Shown piece by piece: positions 36,084 to 47,531 of a stretch of 64,000 nucleotides of DNA. The notes under the pieces are model-generated. The model worked only from the letters and a program-made list of their open reading frames with translations. It made no database searches and had not been told where the DNA came from. The stretch lies in the NCBI GenBank assembly GCA_026120185.1, contig JANUWF010001729.1:372001-436000 (forward strand), written 5' to 3'. Every line of letters starts with the position of its first letter. The stretch's first letter is position 1. The DNA is from Voacanga thouarsii. Lineage: Eukaryota; Streptophyta; Magnoliopsida; Gentianales; Apocynaceae. A program made the translations under genes and the position numbers.

Positions 36084-37445
36084 TGTAACACCCCACTACC
36101 AAGGCCCAACAGGGCCGGTGATGTCACCCCGTCCAATGGACAAGGGGTCTTTATAACTAGGTCACATAAAATAAAATAAAATAAATACTTTAAAATTAAA
36201 CTTATTATAACCCAAAAGATAAATACATGAACAATTCCGAAATAAATTGTTTGCTACAATCTCTCAAACATCCCATAAAGAAAAAACATAAAATCCTCAA
36301 AGCATAGGCAACAAGTCTAGCTATTGACCTCCACAGTCGGATCAACCTGTAAACATGGTATAAAAGGTGATGAGATAAAAATCTCAGTAAGCCCGTGTGT
36401 GCTTTGAGTGTTTCAGGTAAAATAATTCATGTATGCAAGTTGTAAAAGTTTCATAAGAGAAAGTGCCGGCAAGCAATAAATGTTGAAAATAAAGAGTGGT
36501 GTTTTGCTTTTCAAACCATACATGTGCACAATAAATACAACCGCTCAAATGGGTAGCCATGGGTTACCACACGGACCCCATGACTAAGCAACGGTCAGAA
36601 TGCCACACTTTATGTAAACTGACAAAAGGTAGGTGTACGGCCTACCGGGTGAGATACTCCTCCATCTCTACACCCAAACTTACCGATTGTCCACTCCGGA
36701 AACACACAGTTCACATGACTGAAACTTGCTAGCTCGGACCGGCATGACCTACCGGACTGGCATCCTATCCGGGAAGGACTCACCCCTTAGAGGTGGCCAC
36801 CTACTGAGAGACTTACCCTAACCCTTCAAAGACTGGTCCTGGTAGTCTACCCTTATTGAGTACTCAACGTTGATTGTCCCACTTAGGAGAAAATGGATTT
36901 TAGAAAAGCAATTAAGGGTTCTAAAATTCTTGTCAAAGTTGGGTTTTAGGAAAAGTTTAGCATTTTGTGTAAAATCGCTTGTTTGATTTTCAAATAATTT
37001 GCTTGACTGAAATAAATAGGAAAAATAGTCCTTAATTGCCTTTACAACATGAATTTCCATACACATCGCGTTTAGAACATTAAAATCCTATTCACCAAAT
37101 GTGACATAACATCTAGCATGCTTAAACATTCGTAACTCTCTTAGGCCATGATGAACATACATCGATTCTCAAGGAAATCCATATAGCTTAAACATGATCA
37201 ATCATTCTCATGTCCTAATCCCAATCCCTTTATTCACATGCATATACTCAATCCCCCATTCATATTTTATTCTTCCTATCAATATCTAAGAGACATGAAT
37301 GCTGAATTAAAAAGAAGGTTTAAGGAGAAATACTTGATTGATGAACACTTCGATGAAGATTTAAGAAGGTCCACGCTTGAGAGTCTTGAATTGTCCAAGA
37401 GAGGAGGAGAGAAAATAGCCATGGTTGTCATAACCATGTTGGCCG

Positions 37446-37471
37446 AGAGAGAGAGAGAGAGAGAGAGAGAG
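37446..37471 (+). repeat. (GA)n microsatellite
   Basis: About 13 GA units inside solo LTR-2; a similar GA run is in solo LTR-1 near 20472, so the repeat is an old LTR feature. Confidence 0.9.
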
Positions 37472-39056
37472 CATTAGCATGATATGTTAAAGATTGAAGG
37501 GAAGAAGATGAACAAAAGAATTGTTCTTGGTTACCTTGATGATGTTCTTGAGACTTCAAGGGAAAAACTGGTTTTGATCCGAATGCTAATTTTTGTTTTT
37601 GAGATTTAACATTATAAATTCCATAAATGAACTCTAGGGAGTATGTAGGAGTGTTCTGGAGTTTTTGAGAGGGATTGGAGGTGTTTAGAGTAGTCTTTGG
37701 CTTGAATAAAGGTAGTGTGTGTTCTTGGTGTTCTTCGTGAAAATGGATAGAGTTGAGGGAAAATGCTGGATGAATTGCTGGTGAGTGCTGGCCGAATGGT
37801 CTATGGAATTCAGGGGTTTTGGTTTTCAGCTTGGAGAGGGAGAGAAAAATCTGATTGCTTGAAATTCAAATGGAGTTATTTGAGGAGTGGCTTGAGGTAT
37901 AGGATATGTTAATGGTGTTTGATTAAGAGAGGTTTCCTTGCTCTTTAATGGTGCCGGCTGGACTACTTAGTTTTGCTGAAATGAATGAAGGTTAATATAG
38001 CTCTAAGGCTGGCCGAAATTCAGTTTACAATGGCAGAGAAAATTCTAGTTTGTTAGCTTGATACAAGAGTGATTTAATGAAGCAAGAATTCTGGAATATT
38101 TTTTTGAAGTTCAAATGAGTTTTGGATAGAGTGATCTTAGGAGGTTTTTGAGGTATGATTATGGAGTCCAAGTACTCAAGGTAAGTGTGGAGGTTAATGG
38201 TGTTCAGTCCATGGCTGAACAAGGTCCAATTTGTAGAGGTTTGAAGGTGTTTTTTGGTCTAGGCCTAGGGAGACAAAATTGGAATTTTTTTCTGGTTTCA
38301 ACTTGTTCAAGGTTTCAAATGGATAAGCTTTTTGATGTAGAATTTTCTGCATTTCTTCAGCTCGATTTGCAGTTGGTTTTCTTGGAGTGTTTAAGGGTCT
38401 TTTAAGGGTGGTCTTCCAGCTTCCTTTATGGGGGAAAATCAGAGAAGTTTGCTGGCTTGAAGGTGGGATAAAACAGCTTCATTTTCTAGTTGAGAGTTGC
38501 AAAACTGCCCAAAATTTTTTTTCTGGTTTGTGCAGTTTGTGCAGTCCGAATTTTGCACAGAATTTTTAGTCTTCAAGCCACATGAAATGACCATTTTTCT
38601 GGCAGCAAATGGTTAGGATTATTGGCTGAGTTTTTTTGAAAGCTGGACTGTCAAGAATGCTGGAATTTTTCAAGATTTTTCTTCATTAAAACCATGAACA
38701 ACATGAAGGTAGGATTGAAGGTTCTACCATGGTGATTTATTTCTCTTGGGAATCCTTGCCAATCCTCTATCCTTCAAGACTGATTTTTGAAATTCAAGGC
38801 TAAAGAATTATCACATAATTTTTGGAATTTAAAAGAAGAGATTTAATGGATTTTGGTTTATTTAAATTATGAAGATGTTAGGATAAAACTAGAGGTAATA
38901 AAAAGGACAAAAATTCCTCTAGAATTCTTTTTAGGACATGCTTATATGATCAAGACATTCTCTTCATGTCTCCCCTAAGACAACATTCCTATTTTTATGG
39001 AATGCAAGAAAACAAAATTCAAACTTAATCAAGATAATCATGATAAAAACTTAGAT

Positions 39057-39117
39057 GATGGGATTTGAACTCATGACCTTAGAGATTAATTCCAAAGCTC
39101 TAACCACTAAACCACAA
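39057..39117 (-). other. tRNA-like module in solo LTR-2 (antisense)
   Basis: On the minus strand: TTTAGTGGTTAGAGC (A-box-like), a spacer of about 24 nt, then GTCATGAGTTCAAATCC (T-arm and B-box-like). Order and spacing fit a tRNA gene, but no acceptor stem is evident. The LTR 3' end is 263 bp away. Could serve as a pol III promoter or be a captured tRNA/SINE head. Confidence 0.65.
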
Positions 39118-39380
39118 CACTCTTGTTCTTATCTTCTCATCCACATATTCCTCTTATTTAATCCTCAAGCTATCTTCCTATTTTGACCTCAAGTAAAATT
39201 ATCATTTTACCTTTTCTACTCAATAAGCATAACTAAGCCTTTTAACCTATAAACCACAATTCTAAAGCACATAAAATTATTCAAAATATATATATATATA
39301 TATATATATATTTATGCAAAATAATATGATATGCATCCCGACCCCCTTACTCTAGGGTTGGCTTTAGGTGGGGTTTCACA

Positions 39381-39970
39381 ATCAAAGTGGCACAAACCCT
39401 GAAACTAGAAGAATATATAGTGGAAGGATGAGTTAGGATAAATAACATTTCCATTCAACCTATGTTGTTACAACAATTAAAGGAAGTCCAAGAGAAAGAT
39501 GAGGGGTTGCAACAGGTTTGGGTGAAAAATAAGGAGAAAGTGAATAGTGATTTCCAAATGGATTATACGAGAATTCTACAACTTTGGGGACGGATTTGTG
39601 CACCCAACTTATATTCTAAGTATTCTAATATTCTAAAAATTCTAAATTCTAATATTCTAAAATCCTATATATTCTAAAAATTAGAAAATAGAAAAGGATG
39701 CACCACATGTTACTTGATTATATTTAACTTCAAAAAAGAGTTTGATGCCCTCAAGCCAGACTAAATAGTGATTGCCTAGTTTCGTAGCCCTAAAGAGGAA
39801 TACACTTGCAACACTGAAACGAGAAATGCTAGTGGTAGCACATCGTAGTAAATATACTATCTGCCTTGGAAAAGTTAAGATGTACTATGATCTTAAGCAA
39901 CACTTTAGGTGGATTGGTATGAAAAAGGGATATCTCCCAATTTGTGGTACAGTTTCTTACATGTTATAAA
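39381..39970 (+). pseudogene. pol: Gypsy integrase amino-terminal fragment
   Basis: Continues the relic after solo LTR-2. LLQQLKEVQEKDEGLQQVW (39462) is the linker before integrase. After a frame change, MLVVAHRSKYTICLGKVKMY (39829) and DLKQHFRWIGMKK match the HHCC zinc-binding region of chromovirus integrase (normally EAHxxxYxxHPGxxKMYxDL). The His of YxxHPG is replaced. An AT-rich ATTCTAA repeat at 39610-39680 interrupts. The catalytic core is missing. Confidence 0.8.
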
Positions 39971-40330
39971 GTGCAAGTAGAATATCAGCAACCTAGATGC
40001 TTATTACAACCATTACCAATCCCATAATGGATTTCATGGATCTCCATGGATTTCAGCCATTGATATTGAGTTGACCCAAAGTATATTTTAAACGATGTTG
40101 ATATTGAGTTGACTCCAGATCTAAATTAAGATGAGAAACTGTTGAGATTTGAGAATATACTGAAAAGGAGTTAAGATGGAGGCTAATTCACTTGGTCAAG
40201 GCGTTATGGAATCATCATCCAGTGAAGGATGATACTTGAGAGACTGAGGCAGATATGTGAAAAGCTTGTCCTAAACTTTTTGAAGGTACATTTTAATTTC
40301 GAGGATGAAATTATTTTCAGGAGAGAAGAT
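39971..40330 (+). pseudogene. pol: Gypsy integrase C-terminus and chromodomain remnant
   Basis: Degraded sequence including DIELTPDLN near 40100, then ALWNHHPVKDDT (40203) and ETEADM, corresponding to the chromodomain tail KVLWxxHxVxEATWExExDMR of Tekay-type elements; the conserved Trp is a stop. It is followed by the usual post-pol phrase TTTCGAGGATGAAATTATTT and a purine-rich tract before the LTR at 40331. Confidence 0.75.
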
Positions 40331-41044
40331 TTTAATACCCCTCCCAACTTATATGAATTATTTATGCAAGGATTTAGTAGGGAAAAGGGGGGGGGAATAG
40401 GAGGAAATTGGCAATAGAAAAAGGAAAAGGAAAAATGCATTGGACCATGGAAGAAATGGTTAAGTGAGGAAAGCCCATGAAAGGCCACATGAAGAAAAGG
40501 AATGGAAAATGCTTAGAAAGTCCAATGGGCCATGAAGTTGAATAGTAATGGACCATTAAAATGTTGTTAAGAAAAAGCCCACAATTTAGGTCCACAAAGG
40601 ATTTAATCAAAGCCCACAAAGGAAGGCACAAAAAATGGATTAATTGGGCCTTAATTAGAGCTTAATTAAGGTATTAGATTACGAAAAGTTAAAAGGTTTC
40701 CATGAGTTTCCAAAATGTTCCAAGAAATTCTCATGTATTCCAAGGATTTCCAAAAGCTTCCAACATATTCTAATTACACCTAAGCATGCTTAGTCATCAA
40801 GAACACTTAAGTAAAGATTGAGGGAGTTATATAACAGCCTAGGAAGCTATCAGCCAACATAGATATAGTAAGGGAAAAAAAGGAAAGAAAGCAAGCAAGG
40901 AAGAGAGAGATAGAGATTATCGAGAGCAACCAAAGAAAACAAGGAAGAAGGAGAACAAAGATGAGTTAATTTCAGCTTATGATCACACCTATTGAAGGTA
41001 AGGAAGATAATTTAAGAAGCTAATGTTGAAGCATGCATGATAGG
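40331..41044 (+). repeat. Gypsy relic 3' LTR, first part
   Basis: Begins TTTAATACCCCTCCC (degraded TGTAATACCCC) right after the purine tract AGGAGAGAAGATT. Interrupted by solo LTR-3 at 41045; bases 41040-41044 (ATAGG) are the duplication. Continues at 44257. No genes. Confidence 0.65.
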
Positions 41045-44000
41045 TGTAACACCCCACGACTACGTACCCTAAAAGGGCGGGGATGTCGCCCCGTCCCATA
41101 GGACAAGGGGTGTTTAGAACGAGGTATAAAATATAAAGGCAATCTCCAAAAGGATCAACTTAGATAAATAAAGAAATATTCTTATTACATCAGGCTCAAC
41201 TTGGAGCAAAACGGAATAAAACAAAATATTGTTTAGAAGCATAAGCAATAAATGTCTCCTATAACGGATAAAGAAAATAGCAAAAGCTTCAACAATTACA
41301 TGCTTCACTGACTCAGCACAGTCTATCCCCTGAAAATATGGTGTAAAACAGTGTGAGAATAAATCTCAGTAAGTCCTGTGTGTGCACATGGTGTTTTTAA
41401 ATAGTTCGTGTATGCAAAGTGTAAAACATTTGTAAAAATAATTTGGCAAGTCATAAACAATCTCTTTTCACAAGGAGTGGGTTTTTCTCATTGTCACACT
41501 TTGTACTAAATAAATCCTCCACTCGGATAAAAGTCATGTCACCACACGTTGGGCTCCATGAGAACAAATTGGCCAAGGCACCACACTTTGTGCACCTTGT
41601 CCGGACCAGATTACCACACGTTGGGCGTTCTGATCAAGGTGAGTGTACAGCCCACCGGGTGAGATACTCCTCCATCTCTACACCCAACAAAACCATCCGG
41701 GTGTCCATGCCGGGAATATAAATAATACCTTTCAGGTATAATGCTAGCTCGGACTGGCCTGACCAACCAACACTGTCTCCTTTTCAAGCAGAGTTCATCT
41801 TCTGGAGGTGGCCTCCTGCCAAAAGACTTACGCTAGCCCTCCAAGACTAGTATTGTTAGTCTACCCTTATTGAGTACTCAACGAACATATCCGTCAATTC
41901 CTGATTCAAAATATTTTCAAACCTTGGCTTTGTAAAACGTGGTTTTCTTTAAAAGAGATTTCTAAAAATTTAAGTAAAAGAATAGTTTTCTTGATAAAAT
42001 CGTTAGTTTGACAAAACCGTTTAAAGAATAAATATCCATGTTTACAACCCAAGCAAACATAGCTTAACAATAGCTTTACAAAGCTTCACAGCATAGACTT
42101 GCCATCACAACATTTAACAAAACAGTTTATAAAAGGACTTACCATCACAACGTTTAATAAAAGAGTTTATGCAAGGACTTACTTGATATGCCTCAGATAA
42201 ATGCGATAAAAATCACCACTAGCTTTCCTCAATTATCCTCCTGATCTAAACCATATAATATCATGATCAGGGTCTCAATTAATTCAAACATGCTCTAATC
42301 CCATTTATTTCCATAACAACTCGCAATCTCCTATTTAATTCAAAGTAAACTATTTAATCCCCAAAGATCAAATACTACGACCACATGTTTATCTCGCTAA
42401 TAAGCACCATTACACTTTACTTTCGACATCAAGGGAGGGTATTCCCTTACCTTGCAACTACCAGGTAATGAGGTCTCGATGCTCCTATGGTGATCGTCCC
42501 GAGTTCGCTTGAGGAGAAGAGAGAAGCTACCTCATTTGCTTCACTTGTCCAAAAATTAAGGAAGAAGAGGAAATCAGCCTCTATAGGGCATGATTTAAGG
42601 GTAGAAGAAAGAGAAAAGAATCATTAGAGAAAACGGCATCAAGAGGTTGAAAGGATTTGTGCTTACCTTAAGGTGTGTGCGATTTTTGCTTGGAACAACT
42701 CTTGTATTTTCGAAAATTTGCAGAGAGAAGTTGCTGAAATTTTCGTGTAGAATGGAGAGGGTAAATGGTGGTTATGATTTAAAGTTGAAGAAGATTGGTT
42801 TAGGGTTAGATGGTGATGTTTAGATAGACTCCTAATGGCTTTAGATTTCTTGGACAGCAAAGGCGAAATTTCCAGCTTGCGCGCGCCTCCTTGCTGCCGA
42901 TTTTAGGGGAGTTTTATGGAGGGAAAATTCTGCAATTTGCTCCTCTATGCTGGCCGAAATACTGTTAAAGGAAGGGCTGAATGTGTTCAGAATTTTGGGC
43001 TAAACAAGGAAGAGTTTGAGTGAATTTTGATGACTGAAAGTCCTGTGCAAGTGCTGTGAAATTCGCTGAACAAGAGGAGAATAAATTCTGGATTGTTCAA
43101 GCTGTAATTCTGCCGAAACTTCCAGGGAAAAGGTGAGGGTTTTGGGTGCTGATATTGGCTTAATCAACAAGGAGTTTTGGTAGGTTTTGGAGTGCAAAAT
43201 TTCGTGTGTTTTGGAGTGCACAGCTGGACGAAAATTCTGTGCAAGCTGGCCGAAGTTTTCTAGTTTCCAAGCTGCCGAAAATCAGTAATTTTTGGTGATA
43301 GAAATTCTGGTTTTGTGCAGCTAAGGTAGTTGAATTGTTAAGGAGTGTTCTAGGTGTTTTGAGCTAGGATTTTCAGAGTTGGATTGTAACTAAAGTTGGC
43401 TGGAATTTCGGACAGCTTATGTAGATACAAAGCTGCCAAAATTCAGCTAGGAAAAGGAAGAAATCCTAGTTGAATTTGGATTAAAATAAAATCTGGTTTT
43501 ATCAAGGATTTGGATAGGATTTCCTCTAGTCCTAGAAGAGTTTTGATTAAGCTACAAGTCCTCCAAGAAGTGGCGGCACTTGCTGGAATTTTTTTTCCAG
43601 ATTTTTAGCTAACATTCTAGGATTAAAATCAACAAGATTTCCTACTAAGAAAAGGATTCATTAATTCCACCTATCCATGGCAACATCTATCTAACTAAAA
43701 TCAAGCTAATATTTTAATTACTAGCTAGGGTTTTTTCGAAAATCCTAAGGAATACAAGCTGAAAATTAAAGGTGAACTTTATTCACATCCAAGTCCTTGA
43801 ATTTAGGAAATAAATATAGAGACTTATTTCTTTGGAGTAAAAATACTAAAATTTCTCTAGGATAGCTAGATTCTTTTTCAGCCAAGATAAGAAATGGTCT
43901 AAAGAAAAGAATTTCAAGAAGAGAAACTTACTTCACAAAAGGTAGGATTCGAACTCGGGTCACCGAAGAAAATCACCAACCTCCCCGCTATTCCAAAACA

Positions 44001-44256
44001 ACTCCAATGCTAATTTTTCTACAAGAAGTTCTTACCACCCCAATACTTATCCTTCCAAGTCTTCGACCAAACCTCCCTTAAACAAGTCTGTAACAACACA
44101 ACTATTTCACATCAATTAATTCAAATGCAAGAGCAACTGAAAAATTCACATGCATCATGCAAATAAAATTATTCTAGCTACCACATAAAATGCAAGATGC
44201 TATGCAATGCATGACTTTTTCCCCTAGTCAAAGGTGGTTTTGGGCGGGGTATTACA
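41045..44256 (+). mobile_element. Gypsy solo LTR-3
   Basis: 3212 bp, starts TGTAACACCCC and ends GGGGTATTACA, flanked by the perfect duplication ATAGG (41040-41044 and 44257-44261). It has the same GGGATGTCGCCCCGTCCC and ATCTCAGTAAGTCC blocks as the other two solo LTRs but is more diverged. The two ends form an imperfect 11-bp terminal inverted repeat. Pyrimidine-rich and AT-rich noncoding sequence fills it; no domain-bearing ORF. Confidence 0.92.
43940..44004 (-). other. tRNA-like module in solo LTR-3 (antisense)
   Basis: The minus strand has CCGAGTTCGAATCC, a near-canonical B box, 252 bp from the LTR 3' end as in the other two solo LTRs. The A-box half (AGCGGGGAGGTTGG) is weaker. Confidence 0.55.
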
Positions 44257-44626
44257 ATAGGGATTATTTGAGCATGGTTTACATTTCAAGAAGAATGTGA
44301 GATCATGAAGTGTTTGTAAAATAAAATTTTTGCTTGTGCTAGGTGAATTGGCTGGTTGATGTGAGCTTGTGCTTGGCAAGTAGTTTGAAATAAGATCCTT
44401 AAAGTGATGAAATGATGGACGTTTACTTGAGATTTTATAGTTAAGAGATTAAGGAAGATTAAGAGCTATATATTGATCTTTGTGGGAAAGCTATACTTTG
44501 CTTGAAAAGATAAGAAATTTTGTGCCTAGTTCTTAGATAAACTTGGCTGGAAATCTAAGTGTGATGGTTCCTAATCATATCTTAGGATACTAGGAAGGCT
44601 TTTGACTAGGTTTCAGAAGCTCTTGA
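44257..44626 (+). repeat. Gypsy relic 3' LTR, continued
   Basis: Sequence after solo LTR-3 up to the start of Copia-4 at 44627. By position it is the rest of the relic's LTR, truncated before its end. No coding signal. Confidence 0.5.
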
Positions 44627-44725
44627 TGTTAGAGTTGTACTCTAGAGCTAATTATTTGTACAATGTATTTAGCATATTATTAATAAAAGACATTCTTTAT
44701 CTTTTAATTTAATTAATAATTTCAG

Positions 44726-44769
<44 letters not shown>

Positions 44770-46203
44770 CTATTAGATAAAGTCCCAAACACATAGTATA
44801 GTGTTAAAGAAATTATGATAGTGACCATAATGTGAGATTTCTACAACACTATGTAGTACTTGTGCTTAAATTATCCCTAGTCATAGTATTAATGAAATTG
44901 TACATCACTTATACGCAAAGACCAGCACGTGTTATACTTCTTGATTGGATTAAGCAGTGGTTCTCACATTTGTGAGTATTATGATACTTAAAGTTAACAT
45001 ATGGATGCTTGTTATGCGAACAAGTTCATTGGATGACCTAATTATGAGATAATCATATAGATAACTATTTAGTATCAGCGATTGAATCTCATTATAGCAA
45101 ATGTGCAAGTATTATAGACTTGAGATCACTAAGGTACTTTTTTTACCAAGCATTGTACTTTGATTATAATCTTTGGAGTCTTATCTAGGGCCGCCTATAG
45201 GATGGATATTGGGTACAACGTAAAATAAACGTGAGTATTTCATAGAATCAAAAAAGGATTCATCACTTCTAATAGTAGGGGCGTATATCTTATGGCCACT
45301 TGTTTGGAATCATTATTCGAGAAGTCGTTGGCCAATGTGACAATGTGTTGGAAATAGTTCCAATTGATACACATGTTGAGTATGGATTCTGGATCAAGTA
45401 CTAATAAATTCGGACTACAATTAATTGTATTCTAATCGGAGTTGGCACTAATTTCATACTCTAAACTAAATGATATATAGTATGATAAAAGAAGTTTGTT
45501 GCACTAATATTTTACTATTGAAATTTTCACATCAAGCCACTTGACTTTCTTAACTTTTGGACAGTTATGATGTATTGCTATATGCTACGCATTATCTGCT
45601 AAATATGAATTTATTAATTAGAGAATTAATAAATTAATCCTAATTAGAATAAATAAGTTATTTCTAATTATAAAAAGATTATTAATTTTATTGTGATAGA
45701 ATTGATTCCTATTAACTACCAATTGACTAGAAAACCTAATACGTCACACACAATAGAGGAAATGATACTCAAGATGTTATTTTGACAATATTATGGGTTA
45801 ATTTGTAAGAAGAAATAATTATTGTTCTATGCGATAGACAATAAAAGGCCGACGCACAATGTGAAAAGAAAAAAACATAAAGCTTTTATTTTCTTCGCCA
45901 AATTAAAAACCCTAACCGCCAATAAATTTTTCTAGCAGGAAATTTTGATGGTTCTTGAATATATCTTTGTGCAGATCAATATTATAGAAAATCCTATTCT
46001 TGGAATTTGGTAGTTTGTGCTTGAACGAGTTTACAGAAAGGTTTGTTGTGTGCGAAGAAAATTTTAAAAGCCAATTTTTTGAGGTAATTAATTTTTCTTC
46101 CCACTCTCTTAACCCATTTTATTACATACGAATAATTAATTTGAGTGGATTTCATTTTAATTTCACTAGACATTATTTGATATTGCATGATCAAAATCCA
46201 ACA
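44627..46203 (+). repeat. Copia-4 5' LTR
   Basis: Starts TGTTAGAGTTGTAC, ends CCAACA and is followed by a tRNA-iMet PBS. It aligns along its length with the LTRs of Copia-2 (GTCCCAAACACATAGTATAG, TGGATGACCTAATTATGAG and so on) but is clearly diverged. A (GT)n repeat lies at 44728-44768. The internal coding part and 3' LTR are not in the window. Confidence 0.88.
44728..44768 (+). repeat. (GT)n microsatellite
   Basis: About 20 GT units within the Copia-4 LTR, absent from the matching part of the Copia-2 LTRs. Confidence 0.95.
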
Positions 46204-46204
46204 G

Positions 46205-46217
46205 TGGTATCAAAGCC
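46205..46217 (+). promoter_or_regulatory. Copia-4 primer binding site (tRNA-iMet)
   Basis: TGGTATCAAAGCC, one base after the LTR; one mismatch to the canonical site. Confidence 0.88.
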
Positions 46218-46328
46218 ATCTTGTTTATGTTTTACAGCTATAATATTTTGAAATTATTTCTTCAATAAATTTGGGTCTATGAAAATTTTTCATGAGTGCT
46301 TTGATTTTGGAAATTTTTGTTTTAGTAG

Positions 46329-46369
<41 letters not shown>

Positions 46370-47531
46370 CTCATATTAATTACTAGAATTAGTTTTAGTA
46401 AAAGGATTTAGGAAATCCTATGGAAATTGTTTCTAGAAAATACAATAAAAAAAAGAAAAAAAAAGGAATTTGAAAATTGTTTTAGCATAGAAAATTGTTT
46501 TTGCATATGTCTTTTTCTATAAGCTATTACAATATCGGTAGTTTTAGTTTCCTTGTAGTAAGCTATAAAAAAAAAAAAAAAAAATTGCATGCCAAAAAGA
46601 TCAAAAGGAACAGCCGGAAAGGAACAAAAAGAAATTTCCAAAAAGAAAAAAAAAGGAAATTGTAAGGCAGTCACCAGCTTTGGTGACCACCTTGTTTATT
46701 CTTTTTTATTTTTTTTTCTTTTTCCCTCAAGGTTTTTCCTTTTTTTGAAATAGACCTGAAAGGTTTCCAAAATAAGATTTTATATCCCTGATTTATTCTT
46801 TTTCCAAAATTGTTATTTTGGATGTCTATTTTATGTTAATTATTGTGTTTTAAGCATGATTTTGGCATGTTGGCTTGGTTATGGATTTAGACCAATTAAT
46901 TTTGATTAATCAAAATTATGTCAAGAATTTTTCTACTTTGTTTTGAATAATAGGGCTTGCGAGTCCTGCTTTTTTCTATAATTTTCTTATAATTTCTCTT
47001 CTCATCTAATTCCCCTTGAATGTAACTCAAGATTTCTTTATGATGAATTGATGTAATTAGATTATATAGGTTAGACAGAAATAGAAATTGTTTTACGAGT
47101 TTATGGAGATGGCGACCAAGATGAAGCAAACAAGCATGAACACATAAGTTTGACTAAAATTAATTTCCTACTTGACTCAAGGAAATTAATTAAGAAAAGT
47201 TCATAATAAAGCCATGTAATTAAGTTTATCACAATACGGTCAATGTGTTGATGATTATGCATGCCAAATGATGAGACCATTAATTAAATAATTAAAATCC
47301 CTCAAACAATATTAGTAGGAATGAGAGTTCTTTTCCGAGATTAGGTTGTTAGGCACACCTAAGCCTACTCAACATCGAGTATGTTCAAGCTTTGAAATAT
47401 GATTTCAGATTAATAGGTCGGATTTAACTAGTATCTTTATCCCGTTTGGAGGCTAAGTTGGGGAAGCACTATATACTTTAAGATTGAAAGATTTTAATCC
47501 CCCAATGATCCAGTTACATTTGATATAATTC
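46218..47531 (+). other. Copia-4 leader, truncated by a CACTA end
   Basis: Colinear with the leaders of Copia-2 and -3 (for example GAGTCCTGC near 46970 and AGGTTGTTAGGC near 47343). It keeps one of the four hairpins (46803-46822, arms TCCAAAAT/ATTTTGGA). It also has a TA repeat (46331-46367) and a poly-A run (46567-46583). It stops at 47531 about 200-300 bases before gag would start, exactly where the CACTA terminus begins. Confidence 0.8.
46331..46367. repeat. (TA)n microsatellite
   Basis: About 18 TA units in the Copia-4 leader. Confidence 0.95.

Larger units (their letters stand above)
36084..39380 (+). mobile_element. Gypsy solo LTR-2
   Basis: 3297 bp, starts TGTAACACCCC, ends GGGGTTTCACA and is flanked by the perfect duplication ATCAA (36079-36083 and 39381-39385). 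No internal region, so LTR-LTR recombination removed the rest. It shares with solo LTR-1 the early block GACAAGGGGTCTTTATAACT, the ATCTCAGTAAG motif and the end CCCCCTTACTCTAGGGTTGG. Contains a GA repeat (37446-37471) and a TA repeat (39288-39310). Its ORFs are short and without domains. Confidence 0.92.
34791..44626 (+). mobile_element. Relic of a Tekay/Del-like gypsy chromovirus, split by two solo LTRs
   Basis: Scattered but ordered remains on the plus strand: the 3' part of a 5' LTR (to about 35139), a tRNA-iMet-like PBS (35142-35153), an acidic ORF, RT/RNase H (35694-36083), integrase amino end (39381-39970), the integrase end with chromodomain (40080-40330) and the start of a 3' LTR at 40331. 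Most of gag, protease and RT is gone. Solo LTR-2 and solo LTR-3 are inserted. The 3' LTR is cut off at 44627 by Copia-4. The left limit is uncertain. Confidence 0.75.

Noticed and set aside
39057..39117. A functional tRNA gene on the minus strand
   Set aside because: Only the A- and B-box-like parts are recognisable; no acceptor stem pairing or proper anticodon loop is visible, and it lies in an LTR.
36084..39380. TGTAACACCCC...TTTCACA units as DNA transposons or MITE-like elements
   Set aside because: The ends are inverted-repeat-like, but the TG...CA termini, 5-bp duplications and the same TAATACCCC start after a gypsy post-pol region at 40331 show that they are LTRs.
41443..41721. 92-codon ORF in solo LTR-3
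   Set aside because: The region is shared noncoding LTR sequence (stretches such as CACCACACGTTGGGC repeat and vary in the other solo LTRs), with no family match.
46545..46556. TTCCTTGTAGTA as a possible right end of the CACTA element
   Set aside because: It lies left of the CACTACAAG terminus, ends in GTA rather than GTG, and lacks the subterminal motif, so it cannot be the partner.
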